DNA of 64,000 nt from contig OZ255843.1 of the NCBI GenBank assembly GCA_965277775.1, positions 1,488,001 through 1,552,000 on the forward strand. The letters run 5' to 3'. The DNA comes from G965195345 sp965277775 (GTDB lineage: Bacteria > Pseudomonadota > Gammaproteobacteria > CAKMZV01). This document shows, one piece after another, positions 10,301 through 17,362 of the stretch (the first letter of the stretch is position 1; the number at the start of each line of letters is the position of its first letter). A program made the position numbers and the translations under genes. The notes under the pieces are model-generated. The model had not been told where the DNA came from. It saw only the letters and a list, made by a program, of their open reading frames with translations, and did not search any database.

Positions 10301-10557
10301 TTGGTAATGTCGTTGCTGTTAATGATTTCAAAAGCGCTGTTATAAGCGACCTCTGGCAGATCAGGATTAAGCGCTTTGATCGCGGTCAGAAAACGGTGTT
10401 TGAGCAGTACATCGGCTTGACTGTCTCTGCCAATGGTTCCAGAAACGCCAAAGGTTTCCCCTTCATAGACATTGGCGACCGCCCAAGCCAATTGTTTGCC
10501 GAGCAAATCCATAACGGGTTGCTCAACGATGACATCTTCGGAAAAGGCTCTGCTCAT
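7345..10557 (-). CDS. hsdR: Type I restriction enzyme, R subunit (nuclease and DNA translocase)
   Basis: The 1070-residue motor and nuclease subunit of a type I restriction complex; it cuts unmethylated DNA after ATP-driven translocation. The N-terminal nuclease has PDVVGF (151-156) followed by ELK (166-168), the D...E-x-K pattern of PD-(D/E)XK enzymes. The superfamily 2 helicase part has Walker A TQGSGKS (311-317), DEAHR (408-412) and TGTP (435-438), and a later region FVIVCAMWITGFDVP plus QTIARANR (motif VI). The helical C-terminal part binds the methylase core. The start overlaps the hsdS stop by 4 bases (ATGA), so it is the third gene of an hsdM-hsdS-hsdR operon. Full length, with no sign of frameshift. 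Confidence 0.96.
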   Translation of the reverse strand: MSRAFSEDVIVEQPVMDLLGKQLAWAVANVYEGETFGVSGTIGRDSQADVLLKHRFLTAIKALNPDLPEVAYNSAFEIINSNDITKSLADLNFEKYKYFKDGIPVSYKDDEGELVSKQKLKVFDFNQPQNNDFLAVQQMWVVGKSKRKKRPDVVGFVNGIPLIFMELKKPSIKLRAAYEDNLKDYKDVIPQIFHFNAVIILSNGLDSKIGSITSNFEHFSDWKRITEEEKGIVSLDTIIKGVCEKGRLLDLFENFILFDDSIGSTVKLVARNHQFIGVNRAIAHFMAAKQKAKNGLIRADDAHRLGVFWHTQGSGKSYSMVFLTQKILRVLGGGYTFLIITDRQELDKQIYGTFASVGAVKDKDAHAQDGAHLKELLKTDKPYIFSLIHKFNFDEKLTDRDNIIVISDEAHRTQAGSLAVNMRKALPNASFIGFTGTPLFTDDQLTRKIFGEYVSKYDFKRSREDGATVPLYYVNRGEKLKLDNPQINKDIREAIEAHELDSDQEDKLKRLFAKSYPILTAEKRLRAIAKDVVEHFNTRGYKGKAMFVALDKITAVRMFNFIIEEKNLYVQALQKAIDETASPQDKRNHAQALEWVKETEIAVVVSNEQNERAKFRDWDLDIDPHRLKMNTRDLETEFKDENHPFRFVIVCAMWITGFDVPCLSTMYIDKPLKSHTLMQTIARANRVHAGKNNGLLVDYIETYKAILKALAIYGDSSSKGVNGASEAPVKPLEELVQEMEEILLSIEAFLKEECSFELSAIVNETDKIQQLKLFQTGVNAIVATDETKAKYGVLARELFKKYKALMPDPSIYKFQAKRDAINAMYSTITAKIEQADITPIVSEVQKVINESIATYGIELEKIDGYGQQIDISGLDFKKIEEEFLKLEGSKNLAVQSLKSKVEQKLKKMINNNPLRIDFHERYQQIIDDYNLGKDYKSIKETFDALLNLLETLSEEEKRAQREDLNEDELFVFDMLCKEKKMTEKDRASVKKIAQRLLKNLKDNEFKANQWTEKTQTSSAVKSKIHNLLYKELPYPTYRDEDISQKTDLLFDDFKIRFSPHNQASSSDSLH

Positions 10558-11708
10558 ACTTTGATGGTTTGATTCATTAAGCGCGGTAATAGGATATCGC
10601 GGGCGGTTTTTAGCCTTTGATTTGTTTCAAGTAAATGATCAATCAATTCCAAATTGGAATACGTTTTTTCTCCGAATTTATGTATCAAATCAACTTTAGG
10701 TTCTACAAATAGAATATTTTTAATTGAATGATTATTTATTGATATTTGAGTGGAGCCAGTTGCAAAATTATCTTTCGATTTAGAAAAAATTTCACTACTA
10801 ATAATACAAAACAAGAATGGTAAGAACTCTTTCTTTACAGTTTTAAATCCTGCAAATCCAGATGAAATTATTAGATTAATATTTGATTTTTCAGTAAAAA
10901 ATAAAACTTTATCAGTTTTACTCATTCTTGCAAACCACACACTATTTATGGGTGGAGAAACTTGTGCTCTAGAGGGTTTGTTTTCAAAATTAAAAAAATC
11001 CCCTCTATCAGATATTTGAAGACCATTTACACTGGCAGTAGCAAGATATTCTTTTGTCCCTTCAAATGGTTTAATCTTAGTTTTATATTGCTTGAATGAA
11101 TTAAATTCACATAATCCTTTGATCTCCCAGCCTTCAGGCAGTCTTGTTTTTGGATTGATGGAGGTTTGTTCATGCCCTGGGAAACGCAGATTGACAAACC
11201 ATTCTTTGTAAATATTTTGAACCACTTGTAATAAAAGTTTGATGCGTTTAAGGTTGTTTTCTATTAAATCATCATAGGCAGAAAGTATTTGGATGATTTT
11301 TTGTTGTACTGTAATTGGTGGAACATGAAGGTTAGTAGCATTAAGAATTTTTAATGTAATGAACTTTGTCGCTGCTCCAATAGAAATTGATTTGAAATAA
11401 GAAAGTCTTAATTCAAGCAAGTAGTAGAGAAATCGTGTATTTAGTTGTTGTGAATTAAATGGTTCAATAATATATGTACGTTGATATGCGTCAAAATGCC
11501 CCTTAAAATAGAAAATTGGATAATTTCCAGAAGCATTATTACCCCCGAGTAAAACGGCTTCGGTGTGAAATGAAAAAGTATTTGTTCTAAAGATTTCTTG
11601 AGAACATGTAAAAAATGGATACAGTCCATTTTTTACAGAAGCATTGGAGTTCAACTTCCCTGTTCTAATTCTTGCTAAATTAATTAAAGGTATTGTCTCC
11701 CAATTCAT
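10554..11708 (-). CDS. hsdS: Type I restriction-modification, S (specificity) subunit
   Basis: 384 residues; reads the bipartite DNA target for both modification and restriction. The usual layout is visible: a first target-recognition domain (about 1-135), a conserved helical spacer (PPITVQQKIIQILSAYDDLI followed by KRIKLLLQVVQNIYKEWF), a second recognition domain (about 190-340) and a second helical stretch near the end (LIDHLLETNQRLKTARDILL). The recognition domains are clearly richer in A+T than hsdM and hsdR, as expected for regions that are exchanged by recombination. It overlaps both neighbours by 4 bases. The recognised sequence cannot be deduced. No second or silent hsdS and no invertase lies nearby, so phase variation is not indicated. 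Confidence 0.93.
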   Translation of the reverse strand: MNWETIPLINLARIRTGKLNSNASVKNGLYPFFTCSQEIFRTNTFSFHTEAVLLGGNNASGNYPIFYFKGHFDAYQRTYIIEPFNSQQLNTRFLYYLLELRLSYFKSISIGAATKFITLKILNATNLHVPPITVQQKIIQILSAYDDLIENNLKRIKLLLQVVQNIYKEWFVNLRFPGHEQTSINPKTRLPEGWEIKGLCEFNSFKQYKTKIKPFEGTKEYLATASVNGLQISDRGDFFNFENKPSRAQVSPPINSVWFARMSKTDKVLFFTEKSNINLIISSGFAGFKTVKKEFLPFLFCIISSEIFSKSKDNFATGSTQISINNHSIKNILFVEPKVDLIHKFGEKTYSNLELIDHLLETNQRLKTARDILLPRLMNQTIKV

Positions 11709-13312
11709 AGTCCTAACTCATCTAATTTAGTTTGTATTTTTTTAGCCAAATTATTGGCTTCTTTATTTAAATGTTTGAGTTCTGTTTTTATGTTTTTCAT
11801 TGCAGACTTGTAGTCAAAATTTTCATCGAATTGTTCTTCAACACCGACATAGCGACCAGGGGTGAGGCTGTAGTCATTCTCAGCAATGTCTGCCCGATTG
11901 ACGACTTTACATAGACCTAATACGTTGGTATAAACACCCTCTGGAAAACGACTTGTTAGCCATTCCAATGCGTCTGTTTTACCAGCTTGCTCGTACTTAA
12001 CTAACAAGTCTTTAAAAAGGGTATCATCGCCTCTGTAGAGGTTGACGATGGCGTGGATGCTCTCAAGCTGTTCATCGGTGAAATCGTGTAGCGACGAGCT
12101 GACTTTGCGGTACACATACCTTAGGTCAAGCATGAGGGTTTTATCGGCTCTTTTGGGATCTTTGGCCTTGGCTTTATCAAAAAACCACAAAGAACATGGC
12201 AGTGTAACGCTGTAAAAGAATTTATTACCTATGGATACCATCACATCGACCGCGCCCGTTTCGACTAATGTCTTTCTAATTTTTTTCTCACTGTGTCCTG
12301 CATCCGAAGCAGAGGAAGCCATAACAAAACCCGCTCTGCCTGTTTCATTTAAATAACTATAGAAGTATTGAATCCATAAATAATTGGCGCTGTCATTATT
12401 GGGTAAGCCAAAGGGCAGTCGGGCATCGTTTTTTACGCTGTCCTTTTCTTTGTCAACGCCATCCACATTAAACGGCGGATTGGCCATGACAAAACTGCAT
12501 TTACCCACCAACTCGTGCTTGTCTTCATAAAAACTATTGCCTTGAATAATATTCGCGTCCAAGCCGTGCACGACCATATTCATTTTGGCAAGTTTGGTGT
12601 TGGTATCAGTTTTTTCTTGTCCGTAAAAGGTGACTTTATCGCTGGCATCAAACCCTTCATTTTCAATAAAGTGTGCCGTTTGGACAAACATGCCAGCACT
12701 GCCTACCGCAGGGTCAAGCACTTTGCCATTTTTGGGCTCGATAATGTTGACAATGGTTTTAACCAATGAAGGCGGTGTAAAAAATTCCCCGCCTTCTTGC
12801 GCACCACTCATGGCAAATTTATTGAGGAAGTATTCATAAATTCGACCGAATATATCGCCTGATTCATGATCTAAGGCGTCATCATTAAAAACGCGTAACA
12901 GTCTGAACAATAGGTCCTTTTCAATAAGGTTGTAGTCTTTTGGTAATACCCCTTGTAAATCCGGGTATTCATATTCTATGTCTTTCATGGATTGGTTTAG
13001 TTTGGCGCCGATATCCTCACTTTCTGATACAACAAGAAGGTGGTCCCATCTGGCTTCCTTTGGCAGGAAAATGGCTTTTTCTGCAAGAAAATCGTTTTTG
13101 TCAATGGGTCTTGAACCACGCTCGTGATGGTAAGGTGTATTTTGTTCATATACAGCGCGGGCTTTTTTAAATCGACTGTGGGCGTGCCGTAAAAAGATGA
13201 GGCCTAATACTGGAAAGCTGTATTCTGTGGCGGTCAATTTGCTATTGGCCCTTAAGTCGTCAGCGGCTTTCCACAACTTTGATTCCAAGGCTTTAAGTTG
13301 TTCTCCGTTCAT
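11705..13312 (-). CDS. hsdM: Type I restriction-modification, M (N6-adenine methyltransferase) subunit
   Basis: 535 residues; methylates adenine in the target chosen by HsdS, using S-adenosylmethionine. The N-terminal helical HsdM domain (1 to about 150) is followed by GEFFTP (175-180), the SAM-binding motif VLDPAVGSAGMF (198-209) and the catalytic NPPF (278-281). The C-terminal end (about 495-535) is rich in charged heptads, probably for contact with HsdS. First gene of the operon: 60 bases separate its ATG from the stop of aroC on the same strand. No clear Shine-Dalgarno or promoter was recognised, so read-through from aroC is possible. Confidence 0.96.
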   Translation of the reverse strand: MNGEQLKALESKLWKAADDLRANSKLTATEYSFPVLGLIFLRHAHSRFKKARAVYEQNTPYHHERGSRPIDKNDFLAEKAIFLPKEARWDHLLVVSESEDIGAKLNQSMKDIEYEYPDLQGVLPKDYNLIEKDLLFRLLRVFNDDALDHESGDIFGRIYEYFLNKFAMSGAQEGGEFFTPPSLVKTIVNIIEPKNGKVLDPAVGSAGMFVQTAHFIENEGFDASDKVTFYGQEKTDTNTKLAKMNMVVHGLDANIIQGNSFYEDKHELVGKCSFVMANPPFNVDGVDKEKDSVKNDARLPFGLPNNDSANYLWIQYFYSYLNETGRAGFVMASSASDAGHSEKKIRKTLVETGAVDVMVSIGNKFFYSVTLPCSLWFFDKAKAKDPKRADKTLMLDLRYVYRKVSSSLHDFTDEQLESIHAIVNLYRGDDTLFKDLLVKYEQAGKTDALEWLTSRFPEGVYTNVLGLCKVVNRADIAENDYSLTPGRYVGVEEQFDENFDYKSAMKNIKTELKHLNKEANNLAKKIQTKLDELGL

Positions 13313-13372
13313 GATTTATTGGTTTTATTTTTGTAAGGTTAAAATTCGGTGCTGTGAGGTACCCTTCAGTCA

Positions 13373-14479
13373 CTATTGATTGCGGGTGATGTCAGGAATG
13401 GAGGCTTTGACTTGGGCGCATTGGGCTTGATGGCGCATGGTATGGTCCATCAAGGTGAGGGCTAACATGGCTTCGGCAATGGGGGTGGCGCGGATGCCAA
13501 CACAAGGATCGTGTCGGCCTTTGGTGCTGATTTCCACTGTGTCGCCATTGCGGTTGATGGATTGACCAGGCAATGCAATACTGGAGGTGGGTTTTAATGC
13601 TAAGGAGGCTCGAATGGTTTGGCCTGTGCTGATGCCTCCGAGGATGCCGCCAGAATGATTGCTATTGAAACCTGATTCTGTCATTTCATCTCGATGTTCT
13701 GTGCCGTGTTGGGTGACGGAGGCAAAACCGTCGCCAATTTCTACGCCTTTTACTGCATTGATGCTCATCAGTGCGTGGGCAATTTCAGCGTCCAATCGAT
13801 CAAATACGGGTTCGCCTAATCCAACAGGCACGCCAGTTGCGACCACTGAGATTTTGGCGCCGATGGAGTTCTTGTCCTTTTTAAGTTGATTCATGTAGGC
13901 TTCTAACTCGTCTAATCGATTAGGGTCGGGGCAGAAGAAGGGATTGTTGTTGATGATGGTTGGGTCTAAGGTTGCCAAGTCAACATCTATGGCTATGGGG
14001 CCTAATTGCGAAAGATAACCGATGATTTCAATGCCTTGTTGGCTTAAGATTTTTTTGGCTATGGCACCTGCAGCAACGCGCATGGCTGTTTCACGCGCAG
14101 ACGATCGCCCGCCACCGCGGTAGTCTCTGATGCCATATTTGTGCTCATAGACATAGTCGGCGTGCGCGGGTCTAAAACGATCTTTAATGGCACTGTAATC
14201 CTGTGATCGTTGATCGGTATTTTCAATGATCAGGGCAATAGGTGTACCGGTGGTTTTACCTTCAAAAACGCCTGACAAAATGGTGACTTCATCGGCTTCG
14301 CGGCGCTGGGTTTCAAAGCGGTTTTTGCCTGGTTTGCGTCGGTCTAAGTCCTGCTGAAGGTCTGATTCGGTCAGCGCAATGTTGGGTGGACAACCGTCGA
14401 TGATTGCCATAAGCCCTTTGCCGTGACTTTCGCCTGCTGTTGTGACTCTGAATAATTGGCCAAAACTATTTCCTGCCAT
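13373..14479 (-). CDS. aroC: Chorismate synthase
   Basis: Converts 5-enolpyruvylshikimate-3-phosphate to chorismate with reduced FMN, the last common step toward aromatic amino acids. The ATG at 14479 (MAGNSFGQLFRV) is chosen over the upstream in-frame codon because a GAGGA Shine-Dalgarno sits just before it and homologues begin here; this gives 368 residues. Family signatures visible are TTAGESHGKG at the N-terminus, GGGRSSARETAMRVAAGAIA in the middle, and GGILGGISTGQ and DPCVGIRATPIAEAM near the C-terminus. It lies 1 base downstream of prmB, the gene order also seen in E. coli (prmB-aroC). The genes downstream (hsdMSR) are accessory. Confidence 0.97.
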   Translation of the reverse strand: MAGNSFGQLFRVTTAGESHGKGLMAIIDGCPPNIALTESDLQQDLDRRKPGKNRFETQRREADEVTILSGVFEGKTTGTPIALIIENTDQRSQDYSAIKDRFRPAHADYVYEHKYGIRDYRGGGRSSARETAMRVAAGAIAKKILSQQGIEIIGYLSQLGPIAIDVDLATLDPTIINNNPFFCPDPNRLDELEAYMNQLKKDKNSIGAKISVVATGVPVGLGEPVFDRLDAEIAHALMSINAVKGVEIGDGFASVTQHGTEHRDEMTESGFNSNHSGGILGGISTGQTIRASLALKPTSSIALPGQSINRNGDTVEISTKGRHDPCVGIRATPIAEAMLALTLMDHTMRHQAQCAQVKASIPDITRNQ

Positions 14480-14480
14480 A

Positions 14481-15362
14481 TCAATCCTCGATTGTGCTTG
14501 ATGATCTTTTAAAAACAAAAACCCCTTCGCCGCCTCTCTCTAATTCAACTTCAGTCCAGGGATAGTTGCTAAATTGTTGCAAAAATGCTTGACGACTGGC
14601 GCCGACTTCCAGAACCAGTAAGCCACCTTTTTTTAAAAATTTAGGCAGGCTGGCGAGCATTGAACGAACAAAATCTAAACCGTCATCACCGCTGGCTAAT
14701 CCCAATTGTGGTTCATGGCGGTATTCTGCGGGTAGGCTTGCCATGGCCTTTGCATCCACATAAGGGGGGTTGCAAACAATGAGGTCAAAGCGTTGTTTGA
14801 TGTCATTGAGGCCGTCAGACTGAAGCCATTGGACTTGCTCTTGCATTTGGTGCGCATTGATGTTTTTTTCTGCCACAGCAAGGGCCTCTGTTGAGATGTC
14901 GCTGCAGACGACGCTGGCATTCGGAAAGGCATGGGCACAGGCAATGCCAATACAAGCGCTGCCACAGCACAGGTCTAAGATATTTTCAGGTGCGGTTGAG
15001 ATCCATGGATGGAAGCCATTTTCGATTAGCTCGGCAATGGGCGATCGGGGAATGAGCACGCGTTGGTCCACATAAAACTCTAAGCCGGCAAAGTAGGCTT
15101 GATTGGTTAAGTATGCGGTGGGCATTCTTTGAGTTATGCGTTGCTCGAACAGGTCGCTGATGCGTTTCTTTTCAGGCTCGGTCAACTGGCACTGCCAGTA
15201 AACATCAGGTAATTCTCTGGGCAGGTGGGTTGCGTGTAGGACCAAATCAATGGCTTCATCGATGCTGTTGTCTCGGCCATGACCAAAACAGAGGTTGGCC
15301 TCGTTAAATCTTGAGGCACCCCAGCGTGCGTAATCGATTAATGTCGTCAATGTGTTTTGCAT
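14481..15362 (-). CDS. prmB: Ribosomal protein L3 N5-glutamine methyltransferase
   Basis: 293 residues; a SAM-dependent class I methyltransferase that modifies one glutamine of ribosomal protein L3. It has an N-terminal helical domain, the SAM-binding ILDLCCGSACIGIACA, and the catalytic NPPY in IVCNPPYVDA. PrmB is preferred over the related PrmC because the gene is paired with aroC, whereas prmC normally follows prfA. Its substrate is also in this window: rplC encodes GQNQSPG, where the second Gln (residue 151) corresponds to the modified Gln150 of E. coli L3. Divergent from trpS across a 195-base gap. Confidence 0.93.
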   Translation of the reverse strand: MQNTLTTLIDYARWGASRFNEANLCFGHGRDNSIDEAIDLVLHATHLPRELPDVYWQCQLTEPEKKRISDLFEQRITQRMPTAYLTNQAYFAGLEFYVDQRVLIPRSPIAELIENGFHPWISTAPENILDLCCGSACIGIACAHAFPNASVVCSDISTEALAVAEKNINAHQMQEQVQWLQSDGLNDIKQRFDLIVCNPPYVDAKAMASLPAEYRHEPQLGLASGDDGLDFVRSMLASLPKFLKKGGLLVLEVGASRQAFLQQFSNYPWTEVELERGGEGVFVFKRSSSTIED

Positions 15363-15557
15363 GGCGATATTTTATTGCTTTTTCTACTATAATCCTGCAC
15401 TTTAGAAGGAAACAATGCGTTTCTGAGGCTTAATAGGACATTTAGACGGTTTAATTTGGCTTTTGTCCTGAGTTTCAATTAAGATGACATCTCAGGCACA
15501 TCACTTACTCGACAGGCATGGCAAATAATCATTCAAATACAATAGAGGAAGGCGTTT
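15363..15557. promoter_or_regulatory. Divergent promoter region between prmB and trpS
   Basis: This region must serve both prmB-aroC (-) and trpS (+). On the plus strand a perfect TATAAT lies at 15388-15393, but no good -35 hexamer sits at 17 bases. An inverted repeat CCTGAG...CTCAGG surrounds about 15468-15497. No Trp-codon-rich leader peptide and no attenuator was seen. GAGGAAGG before the trpS ATG is its ribosome binding site. Confidence 0.4.
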
Positions 15558-16562
15558 ATGAGTAAACCTCTGATACTCAGTGGCATTCAGCCGACGGGTC
15601 AGTTGATGATCGGTAATTATTTGGGTGCTTTGCGCCAGTGGGTCAACTTGCAAGACAGTCATCGGTGTTTCTATACATTGGTGGATTTACACGCCATAAC
15701 GGTCAGTCAGGATCCCAAACAGTTTCAAGAGCGGTGCTTTTCATTCATTGCCCAGTATATGGCTTGCGGGATTGATCCCGAAAAGAGCACTTTGTTCATT
15801 CAGTCGCACGTGCCACAGCATTCTGAGCTTGCGTGGTTGTTGAATTGCTTCACTTACATGGGTGAGTTGAATCGGATGACGCAGTTTAAAGATAAATCGG
15901 CGCGACATAATGACAATATCAATGTTGGCTTATTTGATTATCCCGTGCTCATGGCGGCAGACATTCTGTTGTACCAAGCAGACTTGGTGCCTGTGGGTGA
16001 GGATCAAAAACAGCATTTAGAGTTGTGTCGAAACATTGCCGAACGACTCAATCAGAAAACGGGGCGAACATTATTCAAAGTACCAGAGCCGTTCATTCCT
16101 GAAAAACAGAGCGGTGGGCGTATTATGGCTCTGCAAGAACCCACCAAGAAAATGTCCAAGTCGGACGATTTAGACCAAAACATCATTGGATTATTGGATG
16201 AACCCAAGTTGTTGATGAAAAAAATCAAACGTTCAGTAACAGACAGTGACAATCACATTGCTTATGATTGGGATCAAAAGCCCGGCGTTTCAAATTTATT
16301 GACTTTGTATAGTTGTGTGATGGATGTGTCGATTGCTGAAAGTGAGCGGCATTTTGCAGACAAAATGTATGGTCATTTAAAAGGTGAATTGGCCGAAGCG
16401 GTCGTTGCCTTTTTGGCGCCCATTCAGGCTGAATATCAGCGCTTGATGCAAGACAAAGGCACCTTGCAGGCTGTGCTTAATAAAGGCGCATTGGAGGCAC
16501 AGGCGGAAGCGGAAAAAACCTTAAGTGCCGTCAAGGAAGCCATTGGCTTTATTCCGAAATAA
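15558..16562 (+). CDS. trpS: Tryptophanyl-tRNA synthetase
   Basis: Charges tRNA-Trp with tryptophan; class I synthetase, homodimer, cytoplasm. The 334 residues match the usual length. The HIGH-type region reads SGIQPTGQLMIGNYLGA near the N-terminus, the dimer/tryptophan-binding part has MAADILLYQADLVPVGEDQK, and the KMSKS loop is intact (TKKMSKSDD). A GAGGAAGG Shine-Dalgarno precedes the ATG. It is single and converges on rlmB. The cognate tRNA-Trp gene is also in the window at 57654-57730, far from this gene. Confidence 0.98.
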   Translation: MSKPLILSGIQPTGQLMIGNYLGALRQWVNLQDSHRCFYTLVDLHAITVSQDPKQFQERCFSFIAQYMACGIDPEKSTLFIQSHVPQHSELAWLLNCFTYMGELNRMTQFKDKSARHNDNINVGLFDYPVLMAADILLYQADLVPVGEDQKQHLELCRNIAERLNQKTGRTLFKVPEPFIPEKQSGGRIMALQEPTKKMSKSDDLDQNIIGLLDEPKLLMKKIKRSVTDSDNHIAYDWDQKPGVSNLLTLYSCVMDVSIAESERHFADKMYGHLKGELAEAVVAFLAPIQAEYQRLMQDKGTLQAVLNKGALEAQAEAEKTLSAVKEAIGFIPK

Positions 16563-16614
16563 GGGTCATCAATTCAATCAGGAACTGAGGTCACACCCGT
16601 GCAAGCGGGGCAAA

Positions 16615-17358
16615 TCACAAAGCTTGTTGTCGCCTCATTTCATAAAGGGCTAAGGCGCCTGCAACCGAGGCGTTGAGGCTGGAGATATTGCCCCACATGG
16701 GAATATGGACAAGGTTATCACAAAGTTGTCTATTTTGAAGTCTAAGCCCTTGGCCTTCGGAGCCAATGATTAGGGCAAGTTTGCCTTTAGTAAAATCGGT
16801 TTGATAAAGATTGTCAGACGCTTCTCCCGCTAATCCATAAACCCAAATGCCAGATTCTTTCATCAGTTTAATGGTGCGAGATAGGGCATTGACCCTATAA
16901 ATATTGACTAATTCACTGGCACCACTGGCGCTTTTACGAGCGACAGCAGAAAGCGCTACGCTGTGATTATTGGTTAAGATGATGCCTTGTACTTGACAGC
17001 ATTCTGCGGTTCGGAGCAGGGCGCCCAAGTTTCGTGGGTCTTGGATTTGATCTAAGATGAGATAAATGGCGCGCGGGTCACTATTGTCCGACAGGGCTTT
17101 TTTGAGCTGCTGTTCGGTTTGTTCTGGCTGGGGGATGATTTCTGCAACGAACCCTTGATGGTTGACATCTTCTAAGCGCTTGTCGAGTGTGGCTCTTTGA
17201 CAAAATTGAATTTTCAGTCCTAAGGACATAATCAAAGTGATGAGTTCGGTTTGCTGGCTGTCTTTGAGTACCCACAAGTTGACAATGGATTCAGGTCTGC
17301 CACTGACGAGGGTTTTTATGATGTGTTTGCCACCAACAAATAGCGTTTTCTTGGCCAT
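16615..17358 (-). CDS. rlmB: 23S rRNA 2'-O-ribose methyltransferase (RlmB, SpoU family)
   Basis: Methylates the 2'-OH of a guanosine in domain V of 23S rRNA (G2251 in E. coli). SPOUT-class knotted methyltransferase with an N-terminal substrate-binding domain. The three SpoU motifs are visible: LDQIQDPRNLGALLRTAE, GSEGQGLR, and IPMWGNISSLNASVAGALAL. The ATG at 17358 (MAKKTLFVGGKHI) is chosen over an upstream in-frame codon because GGAGG lies 6 bases before it and the extra upstream residues would be encoded inside the end of rnr. That gives 247 residues and a 4-base gap after rnr, the usual rnr-rlmB operon. Confidence 0.95.
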   Translation of the reverse strand: MAKKTLFVGGKHIIKTLVSGRPESIVNLWVLKDSQQTELITLIMSLGLKIQFCQRATLDKRLEDVNHQGFVAEIIPQPEQTEQQLKKALSDNSDPRAIYLILDQIQDPRNLGALLRTAECCQVQGIILTNNHSVALSAVARKSASGASELVNIYRVNALSRTIKLMKESGIWVYGLAGEASDNLYQTDFTKGKLALIIGSEGQGLRLQNRQLCDNLVHIPMWGNISSLNASVAGALALYEMRRQQAL

Positions 17359-17362
17359 CCAC

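Noticed and set aside
15468..15497. Tryptophan attenuator or T-box before trpS
   Set aside because: There is only one imperfect inverted repeat, no Trp-rich leader peptide and no T-box motif; T-boxes are not expected in this group.
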